Shown here in pieces: positions 52,311-63,877 of a stretch of DNA of 64,000 nt. Made by a program: the position numbers and the translations under genes. The DNA is from Tepidimonas aquatica (GTDB lineage: Bacteria; Pseudomonadota; Gammaproteobacteria; Burkholderiales; Burkholderiaceae_C): positions 23,421 through 87,420 of the forward strand of contig NZ_VJNA01000010.1 of the NCBI RefSeq assembly GCF_007556585.1, in the 5' to 3' direction. The notes beneath the pieces are model-generated. The model was not told where the DNA came from, made no database searches, and worked only from the letters and a program-made list of their open reading frames with translations. Each line of letters opens with the position of its first letter. The first letter of the stretch is position 1.

Positions 52311-52901
52311 ATGGAACACACACTGCCACCGCTGCCCTTTGCCATCGACGCGCTGGAGCCGTACTACTCGAAGGAAACGCTGGAATACCACCACGGCAAG
52401 CACCACAACGCGTACGTCGTCAACCTCAACAACCTGCAAAAGGGCACCGAGTACGAATCGATGTCGCTGGAGGACATCATTCGCAAGGCGCCCAACCCCG
52501 GCCCGATCTACAACAACGCCGCGCAGGTCTGGAACCACACGTTCTTTTGGAACTGCATGAAACCCAACGGTGGCGGCGAGCCCGGCGGCGCGCTGGCCGA
52601 CGCCATCCGCGCCAAGTGGGGCAGCTACGCCGCATTCCGCGAAGCGTTCGTCAAGAGCGCGGTGGGCAACTTCGGGTCGGGCTGGACGTGGCTGGTCAAA
52701 AAGCCCGATGGCAGCCTGGACATCGTCAACATGGGCGCGGCCGGCACGCCGCTGACCACCGCGGACAAGCCGTTGCTGACGGTGGACGTGTGGGAGCACG
52801 CCTACTACATCGACTACCGCAACCTGCGGCAGAAGTTTGTCGAAACCTTCCTCGACAAACTGGTCAACTGGGACTTCGTGCAAGCCAACTTCGCCGGCTG
52901 A
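52311..52901 (+). CDS. sodB: Superoxide dismutase, Fe type
   Basis: A 196-residue cytoplasmic enzyme converting superoxide to peroxide and oxygen. Metal ligands are His27, His76, Asp159 and His163 (in YHHGKHH, VWNHTFFW and DVWEHAYY), at E. coli SodB spacing. Gln72, four residues before His76, is the Fe-type marker. GAGGAA precedes the ATG. The DUF192 gene converges 24 bp downstream. Confidence 0.97.
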   Translation: MEHTLPPLPFAIDALEPYYSKETLEYHHGKHHNAYVVNLNNLQKGTEYESMSLEDIIRKAPNPGPIYNNAAQVWNHTFFWNCMKPNGGGEPGGALADAIRAKWGSYAAFREAFVKSAVGNFGSGWTWLVKKPDGSLDIVNMGAAGTPLTTADKPLLTVDVWEHAYYIDYRNLRQKFVETFLDKLVNWDFVQANFAG

Positions 52902-52925
52902 TGCCGCGGCGGGGCGCGGCGGCCG

Positions 52926-53429
52926 TCAGCGCTGCGGCGCCTGAAACGGAGGCCCGGCCAAGCGAAAGCCGGGCCCGATGCCGCGCTGACGGAACCAGCC
53001 CTGCGCCATTTCCAGCACGTAGCGCACCGGTTCGCTGGAGCAGTGGCTGGTTTCGTCCAGCGGGCGCATGTCGGCCAGGTTGACGATGCGGCCATCGTCG
53101 GCGACAAACGCCGCCGTCAGCGGCACGTAGGTGTTTTTCATCCAAAAGCACTGCACCGCCGGCGCTTCGAACACGAACAGCATACCCTCGTTGGGGCCGA
53201 GCTCGCGCCGCCACATCAGGCCGGTGGCGCGCTGCGCGTGCGTGGCGGCCACTTGCGCGTGGATCAGGTGCATGCCGGCACGCAGCGTCACGCGCGGCAA
53301 ATCGCGCAGCGGGGCCTCGGCCACACCCTGCGCGCATGCGCCTGTCACCGCCAAGGTGGCCACGGCCGCGACCAAGCCACGCCGCCACCAGCGGCGCCAC
53401 GACGACCAACGGGGTGCTGCGTAGGGCAT
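52926..53429 (-). CDS. DUF192 exported protein
   Basis: A 167-residue protein. An Arg/Trp-rich basic start and hydrophobic stretch ([18 protein letters not shown]) act as signal peptide; the Cys does not sit in a good lipobox. The DUF192 core shows [38 protein letters not shown] and [12 protein letters not shown]. Function is unknown. It is divergent from icd. Confidence 0.88.
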   Translation of the reverse strand: MPYAAPRWSSWRRWWRRGLVAAVATLAVTGACAQGVAEAPLRDLPRVTLRAGMHLIHAQVAATHAQRATGLMWRRELGPNEGMLFVFEAPAVQCFWMKNTYVPLTAAFVADDGRIVNLADMRPLDETSHCSSEPVRYVLEMAQGWFRQRGIGPGFRLAGPPFQAPQR

Positions 53430-53462
53430 GGCAAGCTGTCAGGTTCGTAACGGTTTTGTCGC

Positions 53463-53468
53463 TAGAAT
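53463..53468 (+). promoter_or_regulatory. Candidate -10 box for icd
   Basis: TAGAAT lies about 70 bp before the icd start, in the gap shared with the divergent DUF192 gene. The -35 is not convincing. Confidence 0.35.
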
Positions 53469-53536
53469 TTTGGCATACCTCCACCGTGGCCAAGAGCCGC
53501 GGTGGCCCGCAGCAGACCCTCGGAGACCTTATCCCC

Positions 53537-54790
<1,254 letters not shown>

Positions 54791-54845
54791 GCCCACGCAA
54801 CGGCCTGGCCTCGTCTCTCCGGTGGGGCGAGGTCAGCCAAAGTAC

Positions 54846-54883
54846 AAGGGCTGGCGGGGCAACCCGCCAGCCCTTTCCTTCTT
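54846..54883 (+). terminator. Rho-independent terminator of icd
   Basis: A 13-bp stem AAGGGCTGGCGGG (54846-54858) pairs with CCCGCCAGCCCTT (54863-54875) and is followed by TCCTTCTTT. It abuts the stop codon of the convergent chemoreceptor gene and may also stop minus-strand transcripts. Confidence 0.85.
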
Positions 54884-57100
54884 TCAGAAGGTTTCCCAAT
54901 CGTCGTCGCTGGCGCCTGCCGCTGGCGGGGTTGCCGGTGCTGGGCGCGCCGGCGGCGTGGTGGCTGGCGCGCTCGACGGTGCGACGTGGCTGCGCGCGGC
55001 CGGCTGAACCAAGCGCAGGGGCTTCGACGCTGCAGGCTTGGGCGCATGGGCCGGGGCGCGGGCAGGCGCCGGGGGCAACGGCGACGGTGCGGCGGGGCTG
55101 GCCGCAGCGATCGGTAGCGCAGCACCAGCCGCCTGCGCGGCCACATCGAACGCTTGCAGCGCCTGCAGCAGGGCCTGCGCCTGCTGCTGCAAGCTGGCCG
55201 CGGCGGCCGAGGCTTGCTCGACCAACGCGGCGTTTTGCTGAGTCATCTGGTCGAGCTGGCCCATGGCCGCGTTGACCTGGGCGATGTTGTCGCTTTGCTC
55301 GGCGGTGGAGGCGCTGACCTCACCGATCAGGTCGGCCACGCGCTGGATCGACTGCACGACCTCGGCGATGGTGGCGCCGGAGTGTTGCACCTGCTGGCTG
55401 CCGTTGCGTACGGCGGCCACGCTTTCTTCGATCAACGCCTTGATTTGCCGTGCCGCTTCGGCGCTGCGCTGGGCCAGGCTGCGCACCTCGCCGGCCACGA
55501 CGGCAAAGCCGCGCCCGGCCTCGCCGGCCCGGGCGGCTTCGACAGCGGCGTTGAGCGCCAGGATGTTGGTCTGGAACGCGATGCTGTCGATGACGCTGGT
55601 GATGTCGGCGATGCGCTGGCTGCTGGCCTCGATGGCCTGCATCGAGGCCACGGCTTGCTGCACCTCCTGGCCGCCGGTGCGCGCGCTCTCGGCGGCCTGG
55701 ATGGCGAGCTGGTTGGCGGTGCGCGCGGTGTCGGCACCCTGGCGCACGACGTCGGTCAGGCTGGCCAGGCTGGCGGCGGTTTGCTCCAGGTTGGCCGCAG
55801 CGCGCTCGGTGCGTTCCGACAAGTCCTGGTTGCCTTGCGCGATCTCGGCGGCGCCGTTGGCCACCCCGGTGCTGGCCTGGTGCACACGCTGCACCACGTC
55901 CAGCCAGGTGCGGCGCATGTCCTCCGTGGCGCGCAACAGCACGCCAAACTCGTCGCTGCCGCCGGCCGGCACGGCTGCCGACAGCCGCCCCTGCGCCAGG
56001 GCACCCAGCGCGGTCAGCACGCTGTGCAGCGGGCGCATCAGCCGTGTACGCACAAACCAGGCAAACAGCACGGCCACCAGCGCCCCGCTGAACGCCACCA
56101 GGCCCCACAGGTGGAGCAGATCCTCAAGCGTGGTACGCGTCGTCTCGGCATCCCGCTCGGTGGCCAGCACCACCCAGTTCCATGCGGGGAAGTGACGCCA
56201 CATCAGGTTGACCGTGCCCGATCCAGCGAGCCCTTGGAGGTCGGTCACCTTCAGCACGCCCTCGCTTTGGCCCTGCTGCGTGGCGGCGCGCAGCTGCTGC
56301 AGCAAGGGGGCGTCCGCGCCGAGTTTGGGCAGGTCACGCCCGTACCACTGACCCGCCCGAGCGCCCGACGAAATATCCAGTGCAGCATACGCCAGCGCGT
56401 CTTGGTTGATGGCTTTCAGCAGCTTGGCCAGCACCCCCAGTTCGTTGTTGAGGTCGTAGCCGATGAACAGGATACCGGCCACCTGCCCATCGATCTTGAT
56501 GGGCTGGTACACCGTCATGTAACTGCGGCCGAACAGCACCGCACGGCCGACGTAGCGGTTGCCGGCCATCAAGGCGGCGTAGCCGGGGTGGTCCTTGCCC
56601 AGCAGCGTGCCGACGGCTCGGCTGCCGTCTTCCTTGGTCAGGCTGGTGGTGATGCTCCGGAAATCGTCACCTTCCCGCTGGAAGATGGTAGCCACGCCGC
56701 CGCTGCGCTGCGCAAACAGATCCACCATCGTGAAGTCGCCGGCCAGCGCCTGACCGTACAGCGTGAGGGTACGCTTGCCGTCCACCTCCGACCACGACAG
56801 CGCCACGCTGGGCACCAATTGCTCGAACTCGGCGTACAGGCGCTGCGCGTTGCGCTTGCCGGACTCATCGACCTGCTCGATGACGGCGGCTACCATGGCG
56901 ATGCGCTCGCCCAACTCTTCCAGCCGTGCCTGCCGCTCGTCGAGGTACATGCTGACACTGGACCACGCCAGACCGAGGGCCAGTATCAGTCCGGCAACCG
57001 TCAGCAACAGCGCGATTTGCACGCCGATGCGCCGGTGCCAAGGGATGGCCAGGCGAGCGCGGGACGAAGGCGCGGTGGGGGACGACGTCGATGGGGTCAT
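54884..57100 (-). CDS. Methyl-accepting chemotaxis protein with Cache sensor
   Basis: A 738-residue chemoreceptor. An N-terminal membrane helix ([22 protein letters not shown]) precedes a periplasmic Cache-like sensor of about 290 residues ([15 protein letters not shown]). A second membrane helix ([20 protein letters not shown]), a HAMP domain and the cytoplasmic helical bundle follow. The hairpin tip is [31 protein letters not shown] Pro/Ala-rich linker ends in DDDWETF, matching the C-terminal pentapeptide that tethers CheR/CheB in E. coli (NWETF). The ligand is unknown. GGAGAC precedes the ATG at 57100. No other che gene is in the window. Confidence 0.92.
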   Translation of the reverse strand: MTPSTSSPTAPSSRARLAIPWHRRIGVQIALLLTVAGLILALGLAWSSVSMYLDERQARLEELGERIAMVAAVIEQVDESGKRNAQRLYAEFEQLVPSVALSWSEVDGKRTLTLYGQALAGDFTMVDLFAQRSGGVATIFQREGDDFRSITTSLTKEDGSRAVGTLLGKDHPGYAALMAGNRYVGRAVLFGRSYMTVYQPIKIDGQVAGILFIGYDLNNELGVLAKLLKAINQDALAYAALDISSGARAGQWYGRDLPKLGADAPLLQQLRAATQQGQSEGVLKVTDLQGLAGSGTVNLMWRHFPAWNWVVLATERDAETTRTTLEDLLHLWGLVAFSGALVAVLFAWFVRTRLMRPLHSVLTALGALAQGRLSAAVPAGGSDEFGVLLRATEDMRRTWLDVVQRVHQASTGVANGAAEIAQGNQDLSERTERAAANLEQTAASLASLTDVVRQGADTARTANQLAIQAAESARTGGQEVQQAVASMQAIEASSQRIADITSVIDSIAFQTNILALNAAVEAARAGEAGRGFAVVAGEVRSLAQRSAEAARQIKALIEESVAAVRNGSQQVQHSGATIAEVVQSIQRVADLIGEVSASTAEQSDNIAQVNAAMGQLDQMTQQNAALVEQASAAAASLQQQAQALLQALQAFDVAAQAAGAALPIAAASPAAPSPLPPAPARAPAHAPKPAASKPLRLVQPAARSHVAPSSAPATTPPARPAPATPPAAGASDDDWETF

Positions 57101-57288
57101 GGGCACGGTCTCCTCGGTTCTTGGGGGCGCTGCACGCCTCAGCGGGTGCCCGCAATGATACGCAACCGTCATGTTTGGCCAAGGCGAGCGCCATGCCTGG
57201 GTGATGCCCGTTCGGCGACCACCGCCAGCCGACCGGCGGGCATACCCACGGGCGTGAAAGGCGCGGCGATTTATTGCAGAATGTGCGC

Positions 57289-57639
57289 ATGGCCACGACA
57301 CCGAAGCAACCCGACCTGACCCCGCAGCTGCCGGGTGGCGGCGAAGCGGTGGTGGTGGAGCGGCGCCGCCAGCGCGTGCCACCGCCGCGGCTGTACCAGG
57401 TGGTGCTGCTCAACGACGACTTCACGCCGATGGAGTTCGTCGTGCGCGTGCTGCAGGAGTTTTTCCACAAAGACCGTGACACCGCCACGCAGATCATGCT
57501 GAAGGTGCATGTGCACGGGCGCGGGGTGTGCGGGGTGTACTCGCATGACGTGGCCACGACCAAGGTCGAACAGGTGACCCAGGCGGCGCGCGCCGCCGGC
57601 CATCCGTTGCAATGCATTGCGGAGCCGGTTGAAACATGA
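57289..57639 (+). CDS. clpS: ATP-dependent Clp protease adaptor ClpS
   Basis: A 116-residue adaptor that delivers N-degron substrates to Clp[22 protein letters not shown] and [15 protein letters not shown] are the binding and ClpA-contact motifs. The N-terminal 30 residues are flexible. The ATG at 57289 gives the standard start. clpA follows 85 bp downstream, so adaptor and unfoldase are made together. Confidence 0.96.
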   Translation: MATTPKQPDLTPQLPGGGEAVVVERRRQRVPPPRLYQVVLLNDDFTPMEFVVRVLQEFFHKDRDTATQIMLKVHVHGRGVCGVYSHDVATTKVEQVTQAARAAGHPLQCIAEPVET

Positions 57640-57724
57640 GCGCAACGCCCCATTTATCGAACCATACCTGGCGCACGCGGTGTGTCAGGATGGCCGCAGC
57701 ATCGTCAGTCGAAGGAAGTGCCCC

Positions 57725-60067
57725 ATGATTGCCCAGGAACTTGAAGTCAGCCTCCACATGGCCTTTGTCGAGGCGCGGCAGCAGCGGCACGAGTTCATCA
57801 CCGTCGAGCACCTGCTGCTGGCGCTGTTGGACAACCCGAGCGCCGCCGAGGTGCTGCGCGCGTGCAACGCCAACATCGAGGAGTTGCGCAAGCAGCTCAC
57901 CACCTTCATCAAGGACAGCACCCCCGTCGTCGCCGGCACCGACGAGGTGGACACGCAGCCCACGCTGGGCTTTCAGCGCGTGATCCAGCGTGCCATCATG
58001 CACGTGCAGTCCACCGGCAACGGCAAAAAGGAAGTGACCGGCGCCAACGTGCTGGTGGCCATCTTTGGCGAGAAGGATTCGCACGCCGTGTACTACCTGC
58101 ACCAGCAGGGCATCACGCGGCTGGACGTGGTCAACTACATCGCGCACGGCATCCGCAAGGGCGACACGCCCGAGCCGGCCAAGGCCAACGACGGGCCCGA
58201 GGCCGACGAGGCCGGCGCCAGCGAAGGCGCGCGTGGCAACGAAAAAGCCTCGGTGCTGGAGCAGTTCACGCAAAACCTCAACCAGGCCGCGCGCGAAGGG
58301 CGTATCGATCCGCTGATCGGGCGCGAGGTCGAGGTCGAGCGCGTCATCCAGGTGCTGTGTCGCCGGCGCAAAAACAACCCCCTGCTGGTGGGCGAAGCGG
58401 GCGTGGGCAAAACCGCCATCGCCGAAGGGCTGGCCTGGCGCATCGTGCAAAAGGACGTGCCCGAGGTGCTGGCCGACGCCACCGTGTACGCGCTGGACAT
58501 GGGGGCGTTGTTGGCAGGCACCAAATACCGCGGTGACTTCGAGCAGCGCCTCAAAGGCGTGCTCAAGGCGCTCAAGGACCGCCCCGGCGCCATTTTGTTC
58601 ATCGACGAGATCCATACGCTGATCGGCGCCGGGGCGGCCTCGGGCGGCACGCTGGACGCGTCCAACCTGCTCAAGCCGGCGCTGTCCAGCGGCCAGCTCA
58701 AGTGCATCGGCGCCACCACCTTCACCGAGTACCGCGGGATTTTCGAGAAAGACGCCGCGCTGTCGCGGCGCTTCCAGAAAATCGACGTCGTCGAGCCGAC
58801 CGTGGAGCAAACGGTGGAAATCCTCAAGGGGCTCAAGTCTCGCTTCGAGGAGCACCACGGCGTCAAATACGCCACCGCGGCGCTGCAAGCGGCGGCGGAA
58901 CTGTCGGCCAAATACATCAACGACCGTCACCTGCCCGACAAGGCCATCGACGTCATCGACGAAGCCGGCGCGGCGCAGCGGGTGGCGCCGCCGTCCAAGC
59001 GCAAAAAGACCATCGGCAAGGCCGAGATCGAGGAAATCGTGGCCAGGATCGCGCGCATCCCGCCGGCCAGCGTCTCCAGCGACGACCGCAGCAAGCTGCA
59101 AAACCTGGAGCGCGACCTCAAGGCGGTGGTGTTCGGGCAAGACAAGGCGCTGGAGCTGCTGGCGTCGGCGGTCAAGATGGCGCGCTCGGGCCTAGGCAAG
59201 CCGGACAAGCCCATCGGGGCGTTCTTGTTCAGCGGTCCGACGGGCGTGGGCAAAACCGAGGCGGCCAAGCAGCTGGCCTACATCCTGGGCATCGAACTGG
59301 TGCGCTTCGACATGTCGGAGTACATGGAGCGCCACGCGGTCAGCCGCCTGATCGGCGCGCCGCCGGGGTACGTCGGCTTTGACCAGGGCGGCCTGTTGAC
59401 CGAGGCGATCACCAAGAAGCCGCACTGCGTGCTGCTGCTCGATGAAATCGAAAAGGCGCACCCGGACATCTTCAACGTGCTGCTGCAGGTGATGGACCAC
59501 GGCACGCTGACCGACAACAACGGGCGCAAGGCGGACTTCCGCAACGTCATCATCATCATGACGACCAACGCCGGCGCCGAGACGATGCAAAAGTCCACCA
59601 TCGGCTTCACCACGCAGCGGCAAGCGGGCGACGAGATGGCCGACATCAAGCGCCTGTTCACGCCGGAGTTCCGCAACCGGCTCGATGCCATCGTGAGCTT
59701 CAAGCCGCTGGACGAGCAGGTCATCCTGCGCGTGGTGGACAAGTTCTTGCTGCAGTTGGAGCAACAGCTGGCCGAGAAGAAGGTCGAGGTCACCTTCACC
59801 GACGCGCTGCGCAGGCACTTGGCCAAGAAGGGCTTCGACCCGCTGATGGGGGCGCGCCCGATGCAGCGGCTGATCCAGGACACGATCCGCCGCGCGCTGG
59901 CCGACGAGCTGCTGTTTGGCCGCTTGGTGGATGGCGGGCGCCTGACGGTGGATCTCGAAACCCCGGCCGACGGGGGCGAGCCGCAGGTCAAGCTCGACAT
60001 CCAGCCGCTGCCGAAGAAAGACCGCAAAGCCGAGCCGGCCGAGCCGGAAGAGGCCACGGCGGACTGA
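57725..60067 (+). CDS. clpA: ATP-dependent Clp protease ATP-binding subunit ClpA
   Basis: A 780-residue unfoldase (E. coli 758) that feeds ClpP. The N-terminal Clp_N domain (MIAQELEVSLHMAFVEAR) docks ClpS. P-loop 1 GEAGVGKT is at 223-230 and P-loop 2 GPTGVGKT at 504-511. FDMSEYMERHAVSRLIGAPP is typical. The C-terminus has extra Lys/Glu/Ala residues. AAGGAAG precedes the ATG at 57725. Confidence 0.97.
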   Translation: MIAQELEVSLHMAFVEARQQRHEFITVEHLLLALLDNPSAAEVLRACNANIEELRKQLTTFIKDSTPVVAGTDEVDTQPTLGFQRVIQRAIMHVQSTGNGKKEVTGANVLVAIFGEKDSHAVYYLHQQGITRLDVVNYIAHGIRKGDTPEPAKANDGPEADEAGASEGARGNEKASVLEQFTQNLNQAAREGRIDPLIGREVEVERVIQVLCRRRKNNPLLVGEAGVGKTAIAEGLAWRIVQKDVPEVLADATVYALDMGALLAGTKYRGDFEQRLKGVLKALKDRPGAILFIDEIHTLIGAGAASGGTLDASNLLKPALSSGQLKCIGATTFTEYRGIFEKDAALSRRFQKIDVVEPTVEQTVEILKGLKSRFEEHHGVKYATAALQAAAELSAKYINDRHLPDKAIDVIDEAGAAQRVAPPSKRKKTIGKAEIEEIVARIARIPPASVSSDDRSKLQNLERDLKAVVFGQDKALELLASAVKMARSGLGKPDKPIGAFLFSGPTGVGKTEAAKQLAYILGIELVRFDMSEYMERHAVSRLIGAPPGYVGFDQGGLLTEAITKKPHCVLLLDEIEKAHPDIFNVLLQVMDHGTLTDNNGRKADFRNVIIIMTTNAGAETMQKSTIGFTTQRQAGDEMADIKRLFTPEFRNRLDAIVSFKPLDEQVILRVVDKFLLQLEQQLAEKKVEVTFTDALRRHLAKKGFDPLMGARPMQRLIQDTIRRALADELLFGRLVDGGRLTVDLETPADGGEPQVKLDIQPLPKKDRKAEPAEPEEATAD

Positions 60068-60085
60068 AACGCCACGTCCCGCTGG

Positions 60086-60120
60086 GCGTGCGGCAGCCGG
60101 CGGCGCCGACTGCCGCACGC
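60086..60120. repeat. 11-bp perfect inverted repeat between clpA and ogt
   Basis: GCGTGCGGCAG at 60086-60096 is repeated as its complement at 60110-60120, with a 13-nt loop. It lies between convergent genes but lacks a U-tract on either strand, so it is only terminator-like. Confidence 0.6.
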
Positions 60121-60142
60121 GCCACAGCGGCGGGTGGCGGCC

Positions 60143-60661
60143 TCAGGGGTGACGGGCGCTGGCCTCGGCCTGCAGCAGGGCGCGTTTGCGCTGCAACCCC
60201 CAGCGGTAGCCGCTCAGCCGCCCGTCCGCGCCGACCACACGGTGGCAGGGTATGACGATGGCCAGCGGGTTGCGCGCACAGGCGCTGGCCACGGCGCGCG
60301 CGGCGTTGGGCATGCCCAGGCGCGCCGCCAGCGCCCCGTAGCTGAGGGTTTGGCCGGGCGCGATCGTGTGCAGCGCTGCCCAGACGCGCTGCTGGAAGGG
60401 GCTGCCCTGGGGCACCAGCGGCAGCGGGCACGGGGTGCCTGGGTGGGCCAGCACCTCGCGCAGAACCGCCTGCCACGCGGTGGGCAGCACGCCCAGTGGG
60501 GCGGCGCTGCCGTAGCTGCGGCGCCACATCGTCAGCAACGCCGCGTCATCGTCGCCCAACCACAGCGCGTGCAGGCCGCGCGGGCTGGCGGCTGCCAGGG
60601 CGCGCCCCCATGGGGTCGGCAAGGTGGCCACGGTGAGGTCGGTTGGGGTGGTGGGGCGCAT
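60143..60661 (-). CDS. ogt: Methylated-DNA-[protein]-cysteine S-methyltransferase
   Basis: A 172-residue suicide repair protein that removes methyl groups from O6-methylguanine. The acceptor Cys139 lies in IPCHRVVG. GSPFQQRVWAALHTIAPGQT and SYGALAARLG form the DNA-binding helix-turn-helix. Its length and lack of an Ada N-terminal domain suggest Ogt. It is divergent from sbcB, 67 bp apart. Confidence 0.93.
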   Translation of the reverse strand: MRPTTPTDLTVATLPTPWGRALAAASPRGLHALWLGDDDAALLTMWRRSYGSAAPLGVLPTAWQAVLREVLAHPGTPCPLPLVPQGSPFQQRVWAALHTIAPGQTLSYGALAARLGMPNAARAVASACARNPLAIVIPCHRVVGADGRLSGYRWGLQRKRALLQAEASARHP

Positions 60662-60728
60662 GCCGCCACTGTAGCACCGCCGCGCCGCGTGACGGCGGTG
60701 GCGCGACCAGCGGTTACGATGCGCACCG

Positions 60729-62195
60729 ATGAGCCCCGACAGCCCAACGTTTTACTGGCACGACTACGAGACCTTTGGCCGCGACGCCCGCGTGGACCGG
60801 CCGGCGCAGTTTGCCGGGGTGCGCACCGACGCCGAGCTGCGCGAGATCGGCGAGCCCCTGGTGGCGTACTGCCAGCCGGCCCCGGATGTTTTCCCAGACC
60901 CGCAAAGCTGCGTGCTGACCGGCATCACACCCCAGCACTGCCAGCGCCACGGTTGGCCCGAGCGCGTGTTCGCCGAGCGCATCCATGCCGAGCTGTCGCA
61001 ACCAGGCACGATCGGCGTGGGCTATAACTCGATCCGCTTTGACGACGAGTTCACGCGCCACCTGCTGTGGCGCAACCTGCTCGACCCCTACGGGCGCGAA
61101 TGGCGCGACGGTTGCAGCCGCTGGGATTTGCTCGACGTCATGCGCGCGGCGTGGGCGCTGCGGCCCGACGGTATCGAGTGGCCGCGCGGCGACGACGGGC
61201 AGGTGAGCCTACGGCTGGAACATTTGAGCGCCGCCAATGGGCTCACGCACACCCACGCGCACGATGCGCTCTCAGACGTGCGTGCCACCATCGCGCTGGC
61301 GCGGCTGCTGCGTGCGCGCCAGCCGCGCTTGTTCGACTATGCGCTGGCGCTGCGGCGGCGCGAGCGCGTGATGCAGGAGCTGGGCTTGCCGCGCTTGGCA
61401 GCGGCGGCGCGGCCGTTCGTGCATGTGTCGGGCATGTTGGGTGCCGCGCGGGGCTTTGTGGCGGTGATGTGGCCACTGGCGCAGCACCCGCGCAACCGCA
61501 ACGAAATCATCGCCTGGGATTTGGCGCACGACCCGCGCGCGCTGGCCGACTTGCGCGCCGACGAAGTGCGCGCGCGCCTGTTTGTGCGCACGCACGAGCT
61601 GCCCGAAGGGGTGACGCGCCTGCCGATCAAGAGCGTGCACCTCAACCGCGCGCCGTTTGTGCTGGGGCAGGTGCGGGCGGTGCAGGGGGTGCTGTGCGAG
61701 CGTTGGGGCGTGGACTGGGGCGCCATCGAGCGCAACATGCTAAGGATCACGCAGTTGCCCGATCTGAGCGGCTTGTGGGCCGAGGTCTACGCCGCACCGC
61801 CCGCGGGCCCCGAGCCGGACGTCGATGCGGCGCTGTACGAGGGTTTCGTTGGCGATGCCGACCGGCGGCGGCTGGCGCGGCTGCGGGCACTGGATCCACG
61901 GGACCCGGCGTGGCGCGAGATGGGCTTTGACGACGCCCGCCTGGGCGAGCTGGTGTTTCGCTTTCGCGCGCGCAACCACCCTGACACGCTGGACGCGCAC
62001 GAGCGCGCGCGCTGGCAGGCGCACTGCCGCGCGCGCCTGCTGGACGGTGCGGGTGGCACCACGCCTTGGCGGGCGCGCTGCCAGCAACTGCACCAAGCGC
62101 ACGCCGACGCCCGCGCACGCGGCGACGCGGCCGCGCTGGGCGTGGTGCAGGCGCTGTGGGATTACGCCGCCGAGCTGGGGCTGCCGGCCGGCTGA
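60729..62195 (+). CDS. sbcB: Exodeoxyribonuclease I
   Basis: A 488-residue 3'-5' single-strand exonuclease (E. coli 475) acting in recombination and mismatch repair. The N-terminal DEDDh domain begins FYWHDYETFG with the first catalytic Asp/Glu. GYNSIRFDDEFTR and HTHAHDALSDVRATI supply the rest. SH3-like and helical C-terminal domains follow. The 3' end overlaps the convergent GGDEF-EAL fragment by 34 bp. Confidence 0.95.
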   Translation: MSPDSPTFYWHDYETFGRDARVDRPAQFAGVRTDAELREIGEPLVAYCQPAPDVFPDPQSCVLTGITPQHCQRHGWPERVFAERIHAELSQPGTIGVGYNSIRFDDEFTRHLLWRNLLDPYGREWRDGCSRWDLLDVMRAAWALRPDGIEWPRGDDGQVSLRLEHLSAANGLTHTHAHDALSDVRATIALARLLRARQPRLFDYALALRRRERVMQELGLPRLAAAARPFVHVSGMLGAARGFVAVMWPLAQHPRNRNEIIAWDLAHDPRALADLRADEVRARLFVRTHELPEGVTRLPIKSVHLNRAPFVLGQVRAVQGVLCERWGVDWGAIERNMLRITQLPDLSGLWAEVYAAPPAGPEPDVDAALYEGFVGDADRRRLARLRALDPRDPAWREMGFDDARLGELVFRFRARNHPDTLDAHERARWQAHCRARLLDGAGGTTPWRARCQQLHQAHADARARGDAAALGVVQALWDYAAELGLPAG

Positions 62196-63877
62196 AGCCA
62201 GCGCAGGTGCTCGCCAGCGGCCACCCCACGCAAGTACGCGGGTACTTGGCGCGCTGGCATCGGCTGGGCCAGGCCGTAGCCCTGCACGGCGTCGCAGCCC
62301 ATCGCACGCAGGGCGTGCAGCTGGGTGGGGCGCTCGACCCCTTCGGCCACGGCGGCCTGCCCCAACCGGTGCGCCAGCTCCACCGCCGCCAGCACGATGG
62401 CGGCGTCGTCCGCGTCGCGGTCCAGGTCGCGCACGAACGTGCGGTCGATTTTGAGCCGGTCGATCGGCAGCTGCTTCAGGTACGCCAGCGACGAGTAACC
62501 GGTGCCGAAATCGTCGATCGCGATGGTGGCCCCCGCCGCACGCAGCCGCGCCAGCTCGTCGTGCGTGCGTTGGGGATCACGCATCATCGCGCCTTCGGTG
62601 ACTTCAAACTCCAGGCCCTGCAGCGGCGCCTGGCCGTCGTCGCTTTCGCCGCGGTTGGCCGCCACGGCCGCCATCATCCGGTCGGCCAGACCTGCGCGGT
62701 CGAACTGCCGCGCCGACAGGTTGACGCTCAGCGTCAGGCCTGGGTGGTCGCGCCGCCACAGCGTCAGCTGATGCAGCGCCGTGGTGCACACCCACGTCCC
62801 CAGCGTGTCGATCAGCTCGGCCGAGCTTTCGGCCAAAGGAATGAACTGCGCCGGTGGCAGCAGCGTGCCGTCGGGCTGGGGCCAGCGCACCAGGGCCTCG
62901 AAGCCCAGCAGTGGCAGGCCGTCGCGCAGCGCGTGGATCGGCTGGTAGTGCAGCTCCAGCGCGCCGCTGCGGATGGCGTCGCGCAGCCGGGTTTCCAGCT
63001 CGATGCGGCGCAGCACTGCGTCGTTCATCACGGGTTCGTAGTAGCGCCAACTGGCGCCGCCGTCGGTTTTGGCACTGTACATGGTCAGGTCGGCCAGACG
63101 CAGCAGCTCGGCGGCGGTGTCGGCGTCACGCGGCGCCAGCGCGATGCCGATCGAGGGGCTGAGGTACACCCGTTGGGGCACCGGTGCATCCGCCAGCGTC
63201 ACCTCGAACGGCTCGGTGAGCGCCTGCAGCAGCTGCATGGCAACGCGGGCGGCCTGGCTGTCGTCGTCCAGGTCGGGCAGCGCGACGACGAACTCATCGC
63301 CACCCAGACGGCCGATGAGGTCGCTCTGGCGCAACCGCTGGCGCAGGCGCTGCGCGGTTTGTTGCAGCACGGCGTCGCCGGCGGCGTGGCCCAGCGAATC
63401 GTTGACCGCCTTGAAGCGGTCCAGATCGATGAACAGCACCGCCAGCTGGCCAGCGCGGCGCGCCCGCGCGGCCAGCGCTTGCTGCAACTGCTCCAGCCAT
63501 GCGCAGCGGTTGGCCAGACCCGTCAGCGTGTCGGTACGCGCCAGACGCTCGATTTCGGCCTGGGCCCGGCGGCGTTCGGTGATGTCGGTGTAGACCGTCA
63601 CAAAGCCGCCGGTGCGCAGCGGCTGGCCGCGCACCTCCAGCACGCGCCCGTTGGGGCGGGTGCACTCGAAGCGCTGCGCCCGCTCGGTCAGTGCGCGTAG
63701 TATGCCCTCGAGGTCGTCGGTGGGGCCGTACTCGCCACGCTCCACGTTGTAGCGCAGCACATCGCTCAACGTGACGCCCTCGCGCGCCAGCAGCTCGGCC
63801 GGCAGCCCCAGCACACGGCCGAATTCGGCGTTCCAGACGCGCAGTTTGAGGTCGCGGTCGAACACGCTCAGGCCTAG
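62162..63877 (-). pseudogene. PAS-GGDEF-EAL protein, 5' end removed by IS insertion
   Basis: About 571 residues remain. From the break: a PAS domain (LSVFDRDLKLRVWNAEFGRV onward), GGDEF with RLGGDEFVVA, then EAL with GFEALVRW, DDFGTGYSSL and VAEGVE. Both catalytic motifs look intact, so the protein could have made and/or broken c-di-GMP. Reading back, the frame is QALGLSVFD and meets a stop (TAA) inside the insertion sequence at 63882-63884. The real N-terminus, probably with more PAS or sensor sequence, lies beyond the element. Expression could only use an internal start such as the GTG at 63865. The 3' end overlaps sbcB by 34 bp. Confidence 0.85.
63874..63877. other. Probable IS target-site CTAG at the insertion junction
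   Basis: CTAG fits the YTAR target duplicated by IS5-group elements. The PAS coding frame runs through it (CTA then GGC) up to the element end. The other copy lies outside the window. Confidence 0.5.
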
